Origin: Thermobifida fusca NBRC 14071 = JCM 3263
Lineage (GTDB): Bacteria; Actinomycetota; Actinomycetes; Streptosporangiales; Streptosporangiaceae
Reading direction: 5' to 3'
Length of the DNA stretch: 64,000 nt
Assembly: GCF_001592045.1 (NCBI RefSeq)
Contig: NZ_BCWB01000039.1
Coordinates: 60,565-124,564 of the forward strand
In this document: piece after piece, positions 52,741 through 62,902 of the stretch
Layout: every line of letters starts with the position of its first letter
How positions within the stretch are numbered: position 1 is the first letter of the stretch
The notes under the pieces: generated by a model
Told to the model about the DNA's origin: nothing
Databases searched by the model: none
What the model saw: only the letters and a program-made list of their open reading frames with translations
Program-made: the position numbers and the translations under genes

Positions 52741-54326
52741 TGGTCGACACCACACCGGCGCAACCAGCCGAGCAGAAGGAACGCCTGCCCCTGCCCCCGC
52801 GGATCGCCCGGTTCGTCGTGCTGTTCGCGGTCTTCGTCTGCGCCGCGTGCGGCCTCGTCTACGAGCTCGCTCTCGTCGCCCTCGGCAGCTACCTGCTCGG
52901 CGACACCATCACCCAGGCGTCCGTGGTCCTGGCGGTCATGGTCTTCGCCATGGGCGTCGGATCCCTGGCCTCCAAACAGCTCACCCACCGGCCCGCGTTC
53001 TGGTTCGCCGTGGTGGAAGGCCTGCTGTCCCTGCTTGGCGGCCTATCCGTCCTGATCCTTTATGCGGCGTTCGCCTGGTTCTCGCTCTACCAGCCCGCCC
53101 TCGTCAGCCTGTCCTTCCTCATCGGTGTCCTCATCGGCGCGGAAATCCCGCTGCTGATGACCCTCATCCAGCGCATACGCCGTCAAGAGGCCGCCAGTGC
53201 GGTCGCTGACCTGTTCGCCGCCGACTACGTGGGCGGCCTCATCGGCGGCCTTGCTTTCCCCTTCCTGCTCCTGCCCGTCTTCGGACTGCTGGAAGGCGTG
53301 CTCCTGGTCGGCATCCTCAACGCGGTCACCGGAATAGCGATCGTGCTCTGGCTGTTCCGGCACTCCCTCACCCGCGGCGGCAGGATCGGACTCGCCGCCG
53401 GGCTCGCCCTGGTCATGGCGGTGTCCGGGAGCGCACTCGCCCTGTCCGAGCGGTTCGAAGTGGACGCCCGCCAAGCCCTCTACCGAGACCCAGTGGTCTA
53501 CGCGGAACGCTCCGACTACCAGGAGATCGTCCTCACGGAGAACCTCGCCCGCACCGACCTTCGGCTGTTCCTCAACGGCGACCTCCAGTTCTCCTCCCTG
53601 GACGAGTACCGCTACCACGAGTCGCTCGTCCACCCGGTGATGAACGGGCCGCGCCGCACCGTGCTCGTCCTCGGCGGCGGGGACGGCTTGGCCCTGCGCG
53701 AAATCCTCGAATACGCGGACGTGGCACGCGTTGTCCTCGTCGACCTCGACCCGGCCGTAGTTGACCTGGCTCGCACCCACCCCCGCATCACCGCGCTCAA
53801 CCGGGATGCGTTCGCCGACGAACGCGTCACCGTCGTCCACGACGACGCGTTCACCTGGCTGCGGACCACCACCGAGCAGTTCGACGCGATCGTCGTGGAC
53901 CTCCCCGACCCCGACGACGTCAACACCGCCAAACTGTATTCGGTGGAGTTCTACGGACTGGTCCGGCAGGCTATGGCGGAAGAAGCGCGGGTCGTCGTCC
54001 AAGCCGGGTCTCCGTACTTCGCCTCCCGCGCCTACTGGAGTGTCGGACAGAGCATGGAGGAAGCCGGACTGCACACCACCCCCTACCACGTGGACGTGCC
54101 CAGCTTCGGCGACTGGGGGTTCTTCCTCGCCGCGACCGACCGTGCCCCCGCACTCACCCTCCCCGACGACCTGCCCGACACCGACTTCCTCGACGCGGCA
54201 GTCCTGCACGCCGCCCAAGTCTTCCCCAAAGACCGGCGGCCTGGGGCGCAGGGCGAATCCCAGCCGTCGACCCTGCTGAACCCGCGCATCATCGACTACC
54301 ACCGCACCGCGTGGGAAGGGTACTGA
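52740..54326 (+). CDS. Membrane-anchored spermidine synthase
   Basis: The first 235 residues contain about seven membrane segments. Then comes a complete polyamine aminopropyltransferase domain: SDYQEIVLTENLARTDLRLF, SLDEYRYHESLVHPVM, VLVLGGGDGLALREIL (dcSAM loop), VLVDLDPAVVDLAR and IVVDLPDPDDVNTAKLYSVE (catalytic Asp region). Unlike the protein at 27821-29299, all binding motifs are intact, so it probably transfers an aminopropyl group to a diamine, with the active site inside the cell. It is coupled to the DUF350 gene. No S-adenosylmethionine decarboxylase is in the window. Confidence 0.9.
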   Translation: MVDTTPAQPAEQKERLPLPPRIARFVVLFAVFVCAACGLVYELALVALGSYLLGDTITQASVVLAVMVFAMGVGSLASKQLTHRPAFWFAVVEGLLSLLGGLSVLILYAAFAWFSLYQPALVSLSFLIGVLIGAEIPLLMTLIQRIRRQEAASAVADLFAADYVGGLIGGLAFPFLLLPVFGLLEGVLLVGILNAVTGIAIVLWLFRHSLTRGGRIGLAAGLALVMAVSGSALALSERFEVDARQALYRDPVVYAERSDYQEIVLTENLARTDLRLFLNGDLQFSSLDEYRYHESLVHPVMNGPRRTVLVLGGGDGLALREILEYADVARVVLVDLDPAVVDLARTHPRITALNRDAFADERVTVVHDDAFTWLRTTTEQFDAIVVDLPDPDDVNTAKLYSVEFYGLVRQAMAEEARVVVQAGSPYFASRAYWSVGQSMEEAGLHTTPYHVDVPSFGDWGFFLAATDRAPALTLPDDLPDTDFLDAAVLHAAQVFPKDRRPGAQGESQPSTLLNPRIIDYHRTAWEGY

Positions 54327-54331
54327 CCAGT

Positions 54332-55018
54332 TCAGGGCGTCGCGTCGTCGAGAAGGCCCGCGTCATGCACCAGCAGGGCGATCTGGACCCGGTTGGTGAA
54401 ACCGAACTTGGCCAGAATGGCGGAGACGTGCGTTTTCACCGTCGGCACGCTCAGATGCAGGGCCGCGCTGATCTGCGCGTTGGACAGGCCGCGGCCCACC
54501 GCTACCGCCACCTCGCGCTCCCGGTCGTTGAGGTGGGCGAGCCGCTGCCGGGCACGGCTCCGCCGCAGGTCTGCCTCAGGGTCGGCGACCCGCGCGATGA
54601 GCCTGCGCAGGACGGTCGGGGACAGGACCGGGTTGCCGCGGGCCACCTGCCGCACCGCCGCCACGATCTCTTCGGGCGGAGTGTCCTTCACCAGGAAGCC
54701 GGCGGCCCCGGCACGCAGCGCACGCAGGACGTGCTGATCGGCGTCGAACGTGGTGAGCACGATCACTTCGGGGGCGTTGCGCCGGGCACGCAGCCGCTCG
54801 GTCGCGGTCAGCCCGTCCATGCCCGGCATGCGGATGTCCATGAGCACCACGTCCGGGTGGTGCTCGTCGACGAGGGCGAGCGCTTGGGCGCCGTCGCCCG
54901 CGTCCCCCACCACCCGCAGGTCCGGTGCCCCACCCAGCATTATGGTCAAGCCGGCGCGCACGAGCGGATCATCGTCGACGAGCAGCACAGTGATCGGCGG
55001 ATCGGCAGGCTGGGTCAC
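54332..55018 (-). CDS. NarL/LuxR-type response regulator
   Basis: The receiver domain has LLVDDDPLVRAGL, the acceptor Asp in DVVLMDIRMPGMDG and TFDADQH. The output domain reads LNDREREVAVAVGRGLSNAQ followed by VPTVKTHVSAILAKFG. The GTG at 55018 overlaps the kinase stop as GTGA, and this coupling supports the start over the upstream ATG at 55051. The gene ends five bases from the convergent spermidine synthase gene; whether it controls that operon is unknown. Confidence 0.92.
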   Translation of the reverse strand: MTQPADPPITVLLVDDDPLVRAGLTIMLGGAPDLRVVGDAGDGAQALALVDEHHPDVVLMDIRMPGMDGLTATERLRARRNAPEVIVLTTFDADQHVLRALRAGAAGFLVKDTPPEEIVAAVRQVARGNPVLSPTVLRRLIARVADPEADLRRSRARQRLAHLNDREREVAVAVGRGLSNAQISAALHLSVPTVKTHVSAILAKFGFTNRVQIALLVHDAGLLDDATP

Positions 55019-56142
55019 GACGGCCAGGGTAGTCGAGCCGTAAGCCGCCACCCGCCGTCGGCAAGCGGCCCGTACTCCAGCTCCCCGTCGGCGACCCGCA
55101 CCCGTTCCGCCAGGCCCAGCAGCCCGTACCCTGGGCCAGGAGCCTGGCCCGCTTTGGCGGGGGCTGTCGGCGCGGTATTGGTCACCGCCACATCCAGCCC
55201 GGTGCCTGCCGCCCCGTTGACCGCCACGGTCACCGCCGCACCTGGGGCGTGCTTGCGGACGTTGGTCACCGCTTCCTGCACGATCCGGTAGACGGTCCGG
55301 CCCAACGCGTCGGGAACCTCCCCGGCCACCTCCTGGACCAGGCGAATCCGCATCCCGCTCTGCTCGGCCTCAGCCACGAGCGAGCGAAGGTCGGCGAACA
55401 CCGGCTGCGGCAGTTCTCCGACCGGGGCGCGCAGCACACCCACCACCTGGCGGAGGTCCTGCAGCGCCTGGTGGGCGCTTTCCCGGATCACGCGGGCAGC
55501 GCGGGCGATGTCTTGAGGGGGCGCGTCGGGACGGTACGCCAACGCTCCGGCGTGCACGCTCAGCAGGGACAGCCGATGTCCGAGAACGTCGTGGATTTCG
55601 CGGGCGATCTCCTCCCGGGCTGCGCGTCGCGCCTCCGCCTCTGCGCGTTCCCGCAACGACACGAGGAGCCGGCGGCGGTGGTGCACGAACAGTCCCCAGC
55701 CGGTGGCGGTGCCTTGACAGGCCGCGCCGATGAAGAACAGCAGCAGGCCGGGAGCGCCGGGTTCGGGACGCAGCAGCGCATAGGCGACGGCAGCGAGCAG
55801 GCTGAGCGCAAAAACCGTCAGCGAAGTGCGCGGCGGCCGGTGCACGGCGACCGTGAACAGCCCGACCAACATCGCCCCGGACACCATCTCCGAGAAGCTC
55901 GACAGCAGCACGAGCGCCACCGCTACCTCGGTGGGCCAGCGGCGGCGGAACCACAGCGCCCCGCAGCCCAATGCGCCGACCGCTTGATCCAGGGTGAACA
56001 GCCATGCGGGGACGACGCTAGGGACCTCGGCTGCGCTGATCCGCAGCCCGGACAGTACGATGCCCCAGACGACGGCCAGGGCGAACAGTGCGAAGTCCAC
56101 GAGCCAGTCGCGGAGGCGGCGGGGACGCTTGGCTGCAGTCAT
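55015..56142 (-). CDS. NarL-type sensor histidine kinase
   Basis: Several membrane segments occupy residues 10-150, with short external loops. Then comes HisKA_3 with AREEIAREIHDVLGHRLSLL (phospho-accepting His near 185), a HATPase domain with IVQEAVTNVRKHA and a glycine box PGYGLLGLAERV. The signal is unknown; loops are too small for a classic external sensor. It is coupled to the downstream regulator. A weak ribosome site precedes the ATG. Confidence 0.9.
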   Translation of the reverse strand: MTAAKRPRRLRDWLVDFALFALAVVWGIVLSGLRISAAEVPSVVPAWLFTLDQAVGALGCGALWFRRRWPTEVAVALVLLSSFSEMVSGAMLVGLFTVAVHRPPRTSLTVFALSLLAAVAYALLRPEPGAPGLLLFFIGAACQGTATGWGLFVHHRRRLLVSLRERAEAEARRAAREEIAREIHDVLGHRLSLLSVHAGALAYRPDAPPQDIARAARVIRESAHQALQDLRQVVGVLRAPVGELPQPVFADLRSLVAEAEQSGMRIRLVQEVAGEVPDALGRTVYRIVQEAVTNVRKHAPGAAVTVAVNGAAGTGLDVAVTNTAPTAPAKAGQAPGPGYGLLGLAERVRVADGELEYGPLADGGWRLTARLPWPS

Positions 56143-56322
56143 CTTGAGAAGAGCCTACGGTCCCTGCGCCGGGGTCTTCCGGTGCGCGGCCCGAGACCAT
56201 ACCGAAGTCACCGCAGTCGCTACTTTCGTCGCTGCCCGCGAGGCCACACGGCGACTTCCGTCAATCCAACGTGTGCTCTTGACCGATCCGCGTGACCGAG
56301 TGGCCTGTCTAGCGTCACCGGC

Positions 56323-56550
56323 ATGCGGTCAATGATGCAGACAGTGGGATTCGTGCTGATGCTCATGGGCATCAGCGGGGCCATCGACCATCTCTACGTC
56401 CAGCCGATCATGGGACTCCTGCTGAACGTCTTCAACCGGGTGATCCTGCCCCACCTCGACTTCCTCGCCGGCTATGAGCTGTACGCCAACCTGAGCCTGG
56501 CCGTGGTGGGCGTCGTCGTGATGGCGGCAGCGAACCTGGTACCGGAGTAA
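56323..56550 (+). CDS. Small membrane protein
   Basis: The 75-residue protein has two hydrophobic segments (residues 8-28 and 52-73) around a short loop (NRVILPHLDFLAGYEL). No family was recognised. It stands alone, 180 bases upstream of which the sensor kinase is transcribed away. The ATG has no strong ribosome site (CACCGGC), so confidence is limited. Confidence 0.5.
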   Translation: MRSMMQTVGFVLMLMGISGAIDHLYVQPIMGLLLNVFNRVILPHLDFLAGYELYANLSLAVVGVVVMAAANLVPE

Positions 56551-56680
56551 CCCCCGCGGCGCCGCGCCAGTCCAGGACTCTGCCGCTCGGTAGTCCCATC
56601 CCGCCGTGCCCGGGACGCGGCGGGCGCGCGGCCCCACCCGCCTGGGCGCGCGCCCGCTCCGCCGTGGCTGCGTTTCCAGC

Positions 56681-56944
56681 TCACCCGGTCCGGGCCAGCA
56701 GCCAGTCTTCAGTCGTGGAGTCGTACCGCAGCTCGTACAACCCGAGGCCCGCCCCAACGCCGGCACGGACCCGCCAGAAGACCCGCTCCGGTCGTTTGCC
56801 GTTGCCGCTGTAGTCCTCGCGCACCGTCACCCAGTGGTCGAGAATCTGCTGGACTACGTGGATCCGCCCCTGCCATGCGAATCGTGTCGGCCGCCCGTAG
56901 TGATCCCAGACCTGCACGGGGACCCCGTAGTCCCGTCCTGCCAT
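56681..56944 (-). CDS. DUF6504-like small protein
   Basis: The 87 residues read MAGRDYGVPVQVWDHYGRPT, then RFAWQGRIHVVQQILDHWV and RVRAGVGAGLGLYELRYDST. This matches the pattern of a small actinobacterial family often found near mutagenic DNA-repair (imuB/dnaE2) genes, though none is here. The ATG at 56944 has GGGGAG five bases upstream. Its function is unknown. Confidence 0.65.
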   Translation of the reverse strand: MAGRDYGVPVQVWDHYGRPTRFAWQGRIHVVQQILDHWVTVREDYSGNGKRPERVFWRVRAGVGAGLGLYELRYDSTTEDWLLARTG

Positions 56945-57231
56945 CACCGCTCCCCACCTTTCCCGGTATGAGCGCGTCCACGACCGGCCAGTGCCCGAAC
57001 TCGCACCTGTGTTCGAACAAGCGTTCTAATGATAGGGGAGAAGATCACGCTGCGTAGGGGAAATGGGGAAGGTGCCCGTACGCTGCCCTGCCACACTGAG
57101 TCGCCTTATGCCCCGGTTTCGTGGTTGACTGCGACCGTCCAGGCAGCGATACCTCCGCCCTTGTCCCAGGCGAGATCGCTAGGCTTTGGGAGGCGAACCG
57201 CACCCCCTTGTCCCTCTAAGGAATCCCTACC

Positions 57232-59166
<1,935 letters not shown>

Positions 59167-59223
59167 CAGTAACGTCTGTCCTGTTGCGCGGGCACGGTGC
59201 CCGCGAATGCGAGGAGGCCACGC

Positions 59224-60192
59224 ATGCGCGCCATCGTTGTCGAGGAGACCGGCGGTCCGGAAGTCCTGCGGCCCACCGAGACCGCCGATCCGGTCCCCGG
59301 CCCTGGAGAAGCCGTCGTCGACATCGCGGCCCGTGGGGTCAACTTCATCGAGATCTACCAGCGCACCGGCATTTACCCTGTGTCCCTTCCGTGGATCCCG
59401 GGCAGTGAGGGCGCGGGTGTGGTGAGTGCCGTGGGGGAGGGCGTCACCGAAGTGTCCGTGGGCGACCGCGTGGCGTCCGTCGCGCTGCGCGGCTCGTATG
59501 CGGAGCGTGCCGTGGCCGCCGCCAAAGACCTCGTGCCCGTCCCCGACGAGGTCACCCTTGACCAGGCTGCCGCGGTCCTCCTCCAAGGGCTCACCGCGCA
59601 CTACCTCACCCATTCGACCTATCCGATCCAGCAGGGCGACACTGTCCTGGTGCATGCCGCCGCCGGCGGCACCGGGCAGCTCATCGTCCAGCTCGCCAAG
59701 CGGCGCGGGGCCCGAGTCATCGGCACCGTCTCCACCGAAGCCAAGGAGCGCCAAGCCCGCGCGGTGGGGGCCGACGAAGTCATCCGCTACACCGAGCAGG
59801 ATGTCACCACCGAAGTACGGCGGCTCACCGGCGGGGAAGGGGTGCCGGTCGTCTACGACGGCGTGGGCGCGGCCACTTTCGACGTAAGCCTGGCCTGCCT
59901 CCGCCCTCGCGGCATGCTGGTGCTGTTCGGACAGTCCAGCGGGGTGGTGCCGCCGTTCGACCCGCAGCGGCTCAACGCTGCCGGCTCGGTCTATCTGACG
60001 AGGCCGTCGCTCGGCCACTACACACGCACCCGGGAGGAGCTGCTCGAACGCGCCTCCGCGGTGTTGGGCCTCGTGGCTTCCGGGGAACTTGCCGTGCAGA
60101 TCGGGGGACGTTACCCGCTGGCGGAGGCGTCGCGGGCCCACACCGACCTGGCCTCCCGGGCAACCATGGGCAAACTGCTGCTCGTCGACTAG
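59224..60192 (+). CDS. Quinone oxidoreductase, zinc-free MDR family
   Basis: The 322-residue NADPH-dependent reductase has the GroES-like N-terminal domain (GVNFIEIYQRTGIYPVSLPW) and a Rossmann domain with VLVHAAAGGTGQLIVQLAK. The zinc ligands of alcohol dehydrogenases are absent. This matches QOR1-type enzymes that reduce quinones by one electron. The ATG at 59224 has GAGGAGG six bases upstream. It starts 57 bases after the kinase gene. Confidence 0.9.
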   Translation: MRAIVVEETGGPEVLRPTETADPVPGPGEAVVDIAARGVNFIEIYQRTGIYPVSLPWIPGSEGAGVVSAVGEGVTEVSVGDRVASVALRGSYAERAVAAAKDLVPVPDEVTLDQAAAVLLQGLTAHYLTHSTYPIQQGDTVLVHAAAGGTGQLIVQLAKRRGARVIGTVSTEAKERQARAVGADEVIRYTEQDVTTEVRRLTGGEGVPVVYDGVGAATFDVSLACLRPRGMLVLFGQSSGVVPPFDPQRLNAAGSVYLTRPSLGHYTRTREELLERASAVLGLVASGELAVQIGGRYPLAEASRAHTDLASRATMGKLLLVD

Positions 60193-60432
60193 CGCCGCCC
60201 GCACCGCACTCTACGGCGGGGCGGCACGGGCGCACCCCGGTGTTCGCAACACCGAAACAGCAGCGGATTTATGGTGTGCCTGGCTGCCGCGCCGACGCCA
60301 TTTCCCAGTCCCGCAGCATCCCTGAGCCACCCCTCCTCCCACCGTATTTCTCAACGTATTTACTGGTCGGGCAGGGAGAGGAAAGGAATGGCTCCTCGTG
60401 CGGAGTGAGAATCGGGTGGACTGTGCGGGAAA

Positions 60433-60493
60433 ACGAAAAAAGGATGGCCGGGATCTGATGTGCGAGCGACATCCCGGATCCGTCCTTTTTCGT
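60433..60493. terminator. Bidirectional terminator
   Basis: The arms ACGAAAAAAGGAT and ATCCGTCCTTTTTCGT, with CCGGGAT/ATCCCGG inside, form a hairpin with an A-tract on one side and a T-tract on the other. It can end the plus-strand oxidoreductase transcript and the minus-strand SPFH transcript. Confidence 0.75.
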
Positions 60494-60512
60494 TGTGCGC
60501 ACCACCGTGCTC

Positions 60513-60548
60513 GGCTGTTCCCGCCCCGGTACCGGGGCGGGAACAGCC
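60513..60548 (-). terminator. 36-base perfect palindrome after the SPFH gene
   Basis: GGCTGTTCCCGCCCCGGT is followed directly by its exact reverse complement. It begins 29 bases after the stop of the SPFH gene. No T-run follows on the minus strand, but the hairpin at 60433 lies immediately beyond, so the two may work in tandem. Confidence 0.6.
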
Positions 60549-60576
60549 CTGGAAAACATTCCGGGCGAGACCCGCC

Positions 60577-61656
60577 CTACGACTGCGTGTCGCGCTGGCT
60601 CGGCAAATGGGGAGAAGCTGCGGCCTGGGCCTCATTCTTCGCTTCTTTGACCGCTTTGGCCGCTTGGTCAGCGGCCACGTCGGCGGCGTGCAGCGTTTCA
60701 GCGCTGGGGCCGTCGCTCTGGGTGAGCTCGGGAGGTGTCTCCGCTGCAGCAGCCGGCTCCTCCTGCGCTGTCTCAGCGGAAGCGCCCTCGCGGTTCGGGG
60801 CGAACGCCTGGCTCAAGTGCTGGATCGCCTGGGTGAGCTCCCCGGGGATCACCCAGAACGTGTTGCCCTGGCCTTGTGCGAGCGTCGGCAGCGTCTCCAG
60901 GTACTTGTACGCCAGCAGCTTGGCGTCGGCGTTGTTGGCGTGCACCGCCTGGAAGACCCGTTCAATGGCTTTGGCTTCACCGTCGGCACGGAGGATCGCG
61001 GCCTGCTGCTCACCCTGCGCTTCCAAGATGGCCTGCTGGCGGGCACCTTCGGCTTTGAGGATCCGGGACTGGCGTTCCCCTTCCGCGTGCAGGATCGCGG
61101 CACGCTTGTCGCGTTCGGCCCGCATCTGCTTTTCCATGGCCTCTTTGATGGTGGGCGGCGGGTCGATGGCTTTGATCTCGACCCGGTTGACGCGGATACC
61201 CCACTTGCCGGTGGCTTCGTCCAGCACCCCGCGCAGCCGCGAGTTGATCTCCTCCCGGGACGTGAGCGTCCGCTCCAAGTCCATGCCGCCGATGACGTTA
61301 CGCAGGGTGGTGATGGTGAGCTGGTCGATGGCCTGCAGGTAGTTGGCGACTTCGTAGGCGGCGGCCCGCGGGTCGGTGATCTGGTAGTAGAGGACGGTGT
61401 CGATGTTGACCACGAGGTTGTCCTCGGTGATCACCGGCTGCGGGCGGGACGACAGCACCTGTTCCCGCAGGTCGAACTTGGTGCTGACTCGGTCCACGAT
61501 GGGGACGATGAAGTTGAGGCCCGGTTGCAGGGTCCGCAGGTAGCGGCCGAAGCGCTCCACGTTGTAGGCGCGCGCCTGGGGGACGATCCGTACGGTGGAC
61601 ATCACGCCCAGGACGACAAGGATCGCGAGGGCGATGAGGACGATTTGTAGAGCCAT
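60577..61656 (-). CDS. SPFH/stomatin-like membrane protein
   Basis: One N-terminal membrane segment (IVLIALAILVVLGVMSTV) anchors a 359-residue protein. The SPFH/band 7 domain has VERFGRYLRTLQPGLNFIVP, SRPQPVITEDNLVVNIDTV and DPRAAAYEVANYLQAIDQL. A long coiled helix (RQSRILKAEGARQQAILEAQ) and an acidic Ala-rich tail follow. Such proteins form membrane cages or microdomains that guard proteases and ion channels. It is 91 bases downstream of the NfeD gene. The ATG at 61656 has GGAGGAG upstream. Confidence 0.93.
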   Translation of the reverse strand: MALQIVLIALAILVVLGVMSTVRIVPQARAYNVERFGRYLRTLQPGLNFIVPIVDRVSTKFDLREQVLSSRPQPVITEDNLVVNIDTVLYYQITDPRAAAYEVANYLQAIDQLTITTLRNVIGGMDLERTLTSREEINSRLRGVLDEATGKWGIRVNRVEIKAIDPPPTIKEAMEKQMRAERDKRAAILHAEGERQSRILKAEGARQQAILEAQGEQQAAILRADGEAKAIERVFQAVHANNADAKLLAYKYLETLPTLAQGQGNTFWVIPGELTQAIQHLSQAFAPNREGASAETAQEEPAAAAETPPELTQSDGPSAETLHAADVAADQAAKAVKEAKNEAQAAASPHLPSQRDTQS

Positions 61657-61747
61657 GGCGGCTGTCACTCCTCCTGCAGCGGCTGCCCGGCTAAGGGAAC
61701 GAGGACGTTGACAAAGACACGGCGGGCCCTGGAACGACGGTCCGCGG

Positions 61748-62188
61748 TCACGGCAGCTCGTCTCTCGGGTACACCACCGCGGTAGCACCCTCGATCTCCA
61801 TGACGTCGACGTGGGCGCCGACCGGGATACGCAGTGTTTCGTCGAGGCACCGGGCCGACCACTCTTCGCCCTGGAGTTTGATTCGGCCGCCGGTCGCGGT
61901 GATCTCCTCAACCACGAGTGCACTCCGCCCCACCAGCGCCTCTGTTCCGGAACGGAGCGGCGGCGGCTGAGTCATATGACGGCGAGCAATGGGCCGGACC
62001 ACGAGCAGACCGGCGGCCGACGCAACCGCGAACACGAGGACCTGCCCGGTCAAGCCCACCCCGAACGCTCCCACCACCCCGGCGATGAGCGCCGCCGCAC
62101 CAATGAGTCCCAGGGCAAGGGTCAGTGTGAACAGCTCGGCGACGCCAAGCGCGACAGCCAGAACCAACCAGACAACCCACACCGACAT
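61748..62188 (-). CDS. NfeD-like membrane protein
   Basis: About four membrane segments come first (WVVWLVLAVALGVAELFTLT onwards), then a C-terminal OB-fold-type NfeD domain (LRSGTEALVGRSALVVEEIT and DVMEIEGATAVVYPRDELP). It belongs to the short NfeD class, lacking the ClpP-like domain. NfeD and SPFH proteins work as partners, and their genes are adjacent here. I chose the ATG at 62188, five bases after GGGAG; a GTG two codons earlier overlaps it. Confidence 0.88.
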   Translation of the reverse strand: MSVWVVWLVLAVALGVAELFTLTLALGLIGAAALIAGVVGAFGVGLTGQVLVFAVASAAGLLVVRPIARRHMTQPPPLRSGTEALVGRSALVVEEITATGGRIKLQGEEWSARCLDETLRIPVGAHVDVMEIEGATAVVYPRDELP

Positions 62189-62367
62189 ATCCACTCCCGC
62201 CTTCGAGGGCGCGCATTCGTAAAACTACCCGCAAATCCCCCCTTTGCACCGCCGGTTTCCCACAGCGAACCAATCGTGACATCAGAGAACACGGGCGATC
62301 TTCTCGTCAGGTTTTCTTTTTCCGATCTCCCTGCCCTCACACACGAAATCCGGGAGAAACTCGGATT

Positions 62368-62847
62368 ATGAACCACTATCCCGGACCGTACGGCGGTCAG
62401 GATCCCGCTGACGCCTGGAATCAGGGCGGCGTGCCTGACCCGATGCCCCCGGACAAATCTGCCACCGGCGGATACTTTGCCCCGCTCCCCGCGGTTTCTG
62501 AGACGCCGATCGCTGTTTTAGGTGAGATCACGGTCACGCAGAGCACGGTGTATACGCCAGCCGGCACCTTTCCCCTGCGGGGGAGCATGTGGACGATCAA
62601 CGACCTGACCACGGTGCGCGAGTCCACCCCCGCCTGGGCCATCGTCGTGGCGTTGCTCGGTTTCTTCGTGATCTGCGCGCTCAGCCTGCTGCTGCTCCTG
62701 GTGAAAGAGACCCGTGTGGAAGGGACGATCCAGATCACCGTGGTCTTCGGAGACCGGTTCTTCACCACGCAGGTGCCGGTACGGTCCCGCAGCGACGTCG
62801 TCCGGATCCACCAGCAGTTCCACTACGTCCGCTCGCTGACCTGCTAA
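62368..62847 (+). CDS. Uncharacterised membrane-anchored protein
   Basis: The 159-residue protein starts with a Gly/Pro/Tyr-rich hydrophilic region. Then come GEITVTQSTVYTPAGTFPLR, MWTINDLTTVRESTPAWAIV, one or two membrane segments (VVALLGFFVICALSLLLLLV) and a C-terminal domain, VVFGDRFFTTQVPVRSRSDV, ending YVRSLTC. It is a conserved-looking actinobacterial family without known function. It faces away from the NfeD/SPFH pair with about 180 bases between them. Confidence 0.7.
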   Translation: MNHYPGPYGGQDPADAWNQGGVPDPMPPDKSATGGYFAPLPAVSETPIAVLGEITVTQSTVYTPAGTFPLRGSMWTINDLTTVRESTPAWAIVVALLGFFVICALSLLLLLVKETRVEGTIQITVVFGDRFFTTQVPVRSRSDVVRIHQQFHYVRSLTC

Positions 62848-62902
62848 GCAGCGGTTGTCCCGGTGCCGGCACCCTCAGCTCGGTGCGGCACCGGGGACGG
62901 GT

